NCBI GenBank assembly: GCA_017882405.1
Contig: JADGPO010000087.1
Span: 1-21,337, forward strand
Source of the DNA: Solirubrobacteraceae bacterium
GTDB taxonomy: Bacteria > Actinomycetota > Thermoleophilia > Solirubrobacterales > Solirubrobacteraceae
DNA length: 21,337 nt
Direction: 5' to 3'
Positions within the stretch are counted from its first letter, which is position 1. Every line of letters begins with the position of its first letter. Below, one piece after another: positions 20,343 through 21,337 of the stretch. The notes under the pieces are model-generated. The model was not told the origin of the DNA. It made no database searches and saw only the letters and a program-made list of their open reading frames with translations. The position numbers were made by a program, and so were the translations under genes.

Positions 20343-21337
20343 TGGCAACTCCCGACGTCGTCATACCGACCGAGGACACCCCCGATGTGCCCGTGCTGAC
20401 CGGGAACGCCGCGCTGGCCAACATCAACTCCGACTACACGGAGCGCTACGGCTTCCACGACGCCGAGAACTACCTGTACAAGGCGCCCAAGGGGCTCACG
20501 GCCGAGCTGGTGGCGAAGATCTCGGAGTTCAAGTCAGAGCCCCAGTGGATGCGCGACTTCCGGATCAAGGCGCTGGAGCACTTCCTGGCGCGTCCGATGC
20601 CGACGTGGGGCTCCCCGATGCTGGCCGAGGTCGACTTCGACGACATCCACTACTTCGTGCGCGCTTCCGAGCGCGCCGAGCGCTCATGGGACGACGTGCC
20701 CGACGACGTCAAGAAGACGTTCGACCGGCTGGGCATTCCCGAGGCCGAGCGCAAGTTCCTGTCCGGCGTGGGAGCTCAATACGAGTCTGAAGTCGTGTAT
20801 CACCAGGTCCACGAGGACCTGGAGAAGCAGGGCGTGATCTTCCTCGACATGGATTCCGCGCTGCGCGATCACGAGGAGCTGGTGCGCGAGTACTTCGCCA
20901 CGATCATCCCCGCCAACGACAACAAGCTGGCGTCGCTCAACAGCGCCGTGTGGTCGGGCGGGTCGTTCGTCTACGTGCCGCCGGGAGTGCACGTCGAGAT
21001 GCCGCTCCAGGCCTACTTCCGGATCAACACCGAGTCGATGGGGCAGTTCGAGCGCACGCTGATCATCGCCGACGAGGGCTCCTACGTGCACTACGTGGAG
21101 GGCTGCACCGCCCCCCACCTACTCGTCGAACTCACTGCACTCGGCCGTGGTCGAGCTGATCGCCAAGCCAGGCGCGCGGATCCGCTACACGACCGTGCAG
21201 AACTGGTCGACCAACGTGTTCAACCTCGTCACCAAGCGGGCCGTCGCCGAGGCGGACGCCACCGTCGAGTGGGTCGACTGCAACCTCGGCTCCAAGCTCA
21301 CGATGAAGTACCCGAGCGTCTACCTGATGGGCGAGCG
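20342..21337 (+). CDS. sufB: Fe-S cluster scaffold subunit SufB, 3' end outside window, frame broken by an extra C
   Basis: SufB is the main scaffold subunit of the SufBCD complex. The part in the window (up to residue about 332) starts [20 protein letters not shown] and shows [21 protein letters not shown] followed by [24 protein letters not shown], all strongly typical (each shown in pieces here). After that point, at the C run 21111-21116, the reading frame slips: the typical [20 protein letters not shown], then [19 protein letters not shown] and [18 protein letters not shown] are encoded one base later. Removing one C restores the frame. The zero frame beyond the break is open to the window end but reads as basic nonsense. 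Either the gene is damaged or the assembly has an error. ATG 20342 overlaps the Rieske stop by one base. Confidence 0.9.
   Translation, partial: MATPDVVIPTEDTPDVPVLTGNAALANINSDYTERYGFHDAENYLYKAPKGLTAELVAKISEFKSEPQWMRDFRIKALEHFLARPMPTWGSPMLAEVDFDDIHYFVRASERAERSWDDVPDDVKKTFDRLGIPEAERKFLSGVGAQYESEVVYHQVHEDLEKQGVIFLDMDSALRDHEELVREYFATIIPANDNKLASLNSAVWSGGSFVYVPPGVHVEMPLQAYFRINTESMGQFERTLIIADEGSYVHYVEGCTAPHLLVELTALGRGRADRQARRADPLHDRAELVDQRVQPRHQAGRRRGGRHRRVGRLQPRLQAHDEVPERLPDGRA

Noticed and set aside
21107..21120. Programmed frameshift or intein boundary in sufB
   Set aside because: No stop, stimulatory structure or intein motif was seen near the C run; a base error or ordinary mutation is simpler, though slippage remains listed as a check.

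Overview
The window is a GC-rich chromosomal segment with densely packed genes on both strands. Gene content (glnA, yyaL/SSP411, an Rrf2-led suf operon with a Rieske ferredoxin gene) and many short -10-like TAGNNT boxes a few bases ahead of start codons suggest a high-GC actinobacterium, probably of the Thermoleophilia/Solirubrobacterales type. The lineage is an inference from style and content, not a database match. No tRNA, rRNA, CRISPR array, transposase or integrase was seen, and no stretch over 300 bases lacks a gene; the longest gap is 180 bases (6705-6884).

Layout. 1-756 (+): C-terminal part of a type I glutamine synthetase. 764-2734 (-): thioredoxin-like DUF255 protein (YyaL/SSP411). 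2813-4457 (+): a ridA and threonine dehydratase (ilvA) pair, a producer of reactive enamines next to the enzyme that clears them. 4471-6704 (-): an acyl-CoA synthetase whose stop overlaps the start of a gamma-glutamyl hydrolase-like class I amidotransferase. 6885-7751 (+): a tandem DUF427 protein. 7809 to about 11336 (-): a secreted copper-protein cluster, read in the order full-length beta-helix protein, internally deleted beta-helix paralogue, cupredoxin, two-domain multicopper oxidase. 11480-12691 (+): acyl-CoA dehydrogenase. 12753-13384 (+): two small genes. 13381-15183 (-): oligoendopeptidase F. 15225-15695 (+): lipoprotein. 15670-16872 (-): RNase D. 16945-21337 (+): suf operon in the order sufR, sufC, sufS, sufU, Rieske ferredoxin, sufB (cut by the window end).

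Most notable points. (1) The second beta-helix gene is a rearranged duplicate: about 740 bases of the middle are missing, and a 57-base piece of the missing part, identical to the intact copy, sits in the junction in inverted orientation while the reading frame stays open. (2) The beta-helix, cupredoxin and multicopper oxidase genes form what looks like an exported copper redox module; both beta-helix copies end in a conserved HVHPHP tail. (3) Seven genes have a TAGNNT/TAACCT box ending 6-9 bases before the start codon, the geometry of leaderless transcripts; for RNase D and the gene at 13004 this geometry points to ATC and CTG as start codons, since no canonical start lies where the conserved protein begins. 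(4) sufB carries an extra C in a run of six (21111-21116) that breaks a highly conserved gene. (5) ilvA has no canonical start codon at its expected N-terminus.
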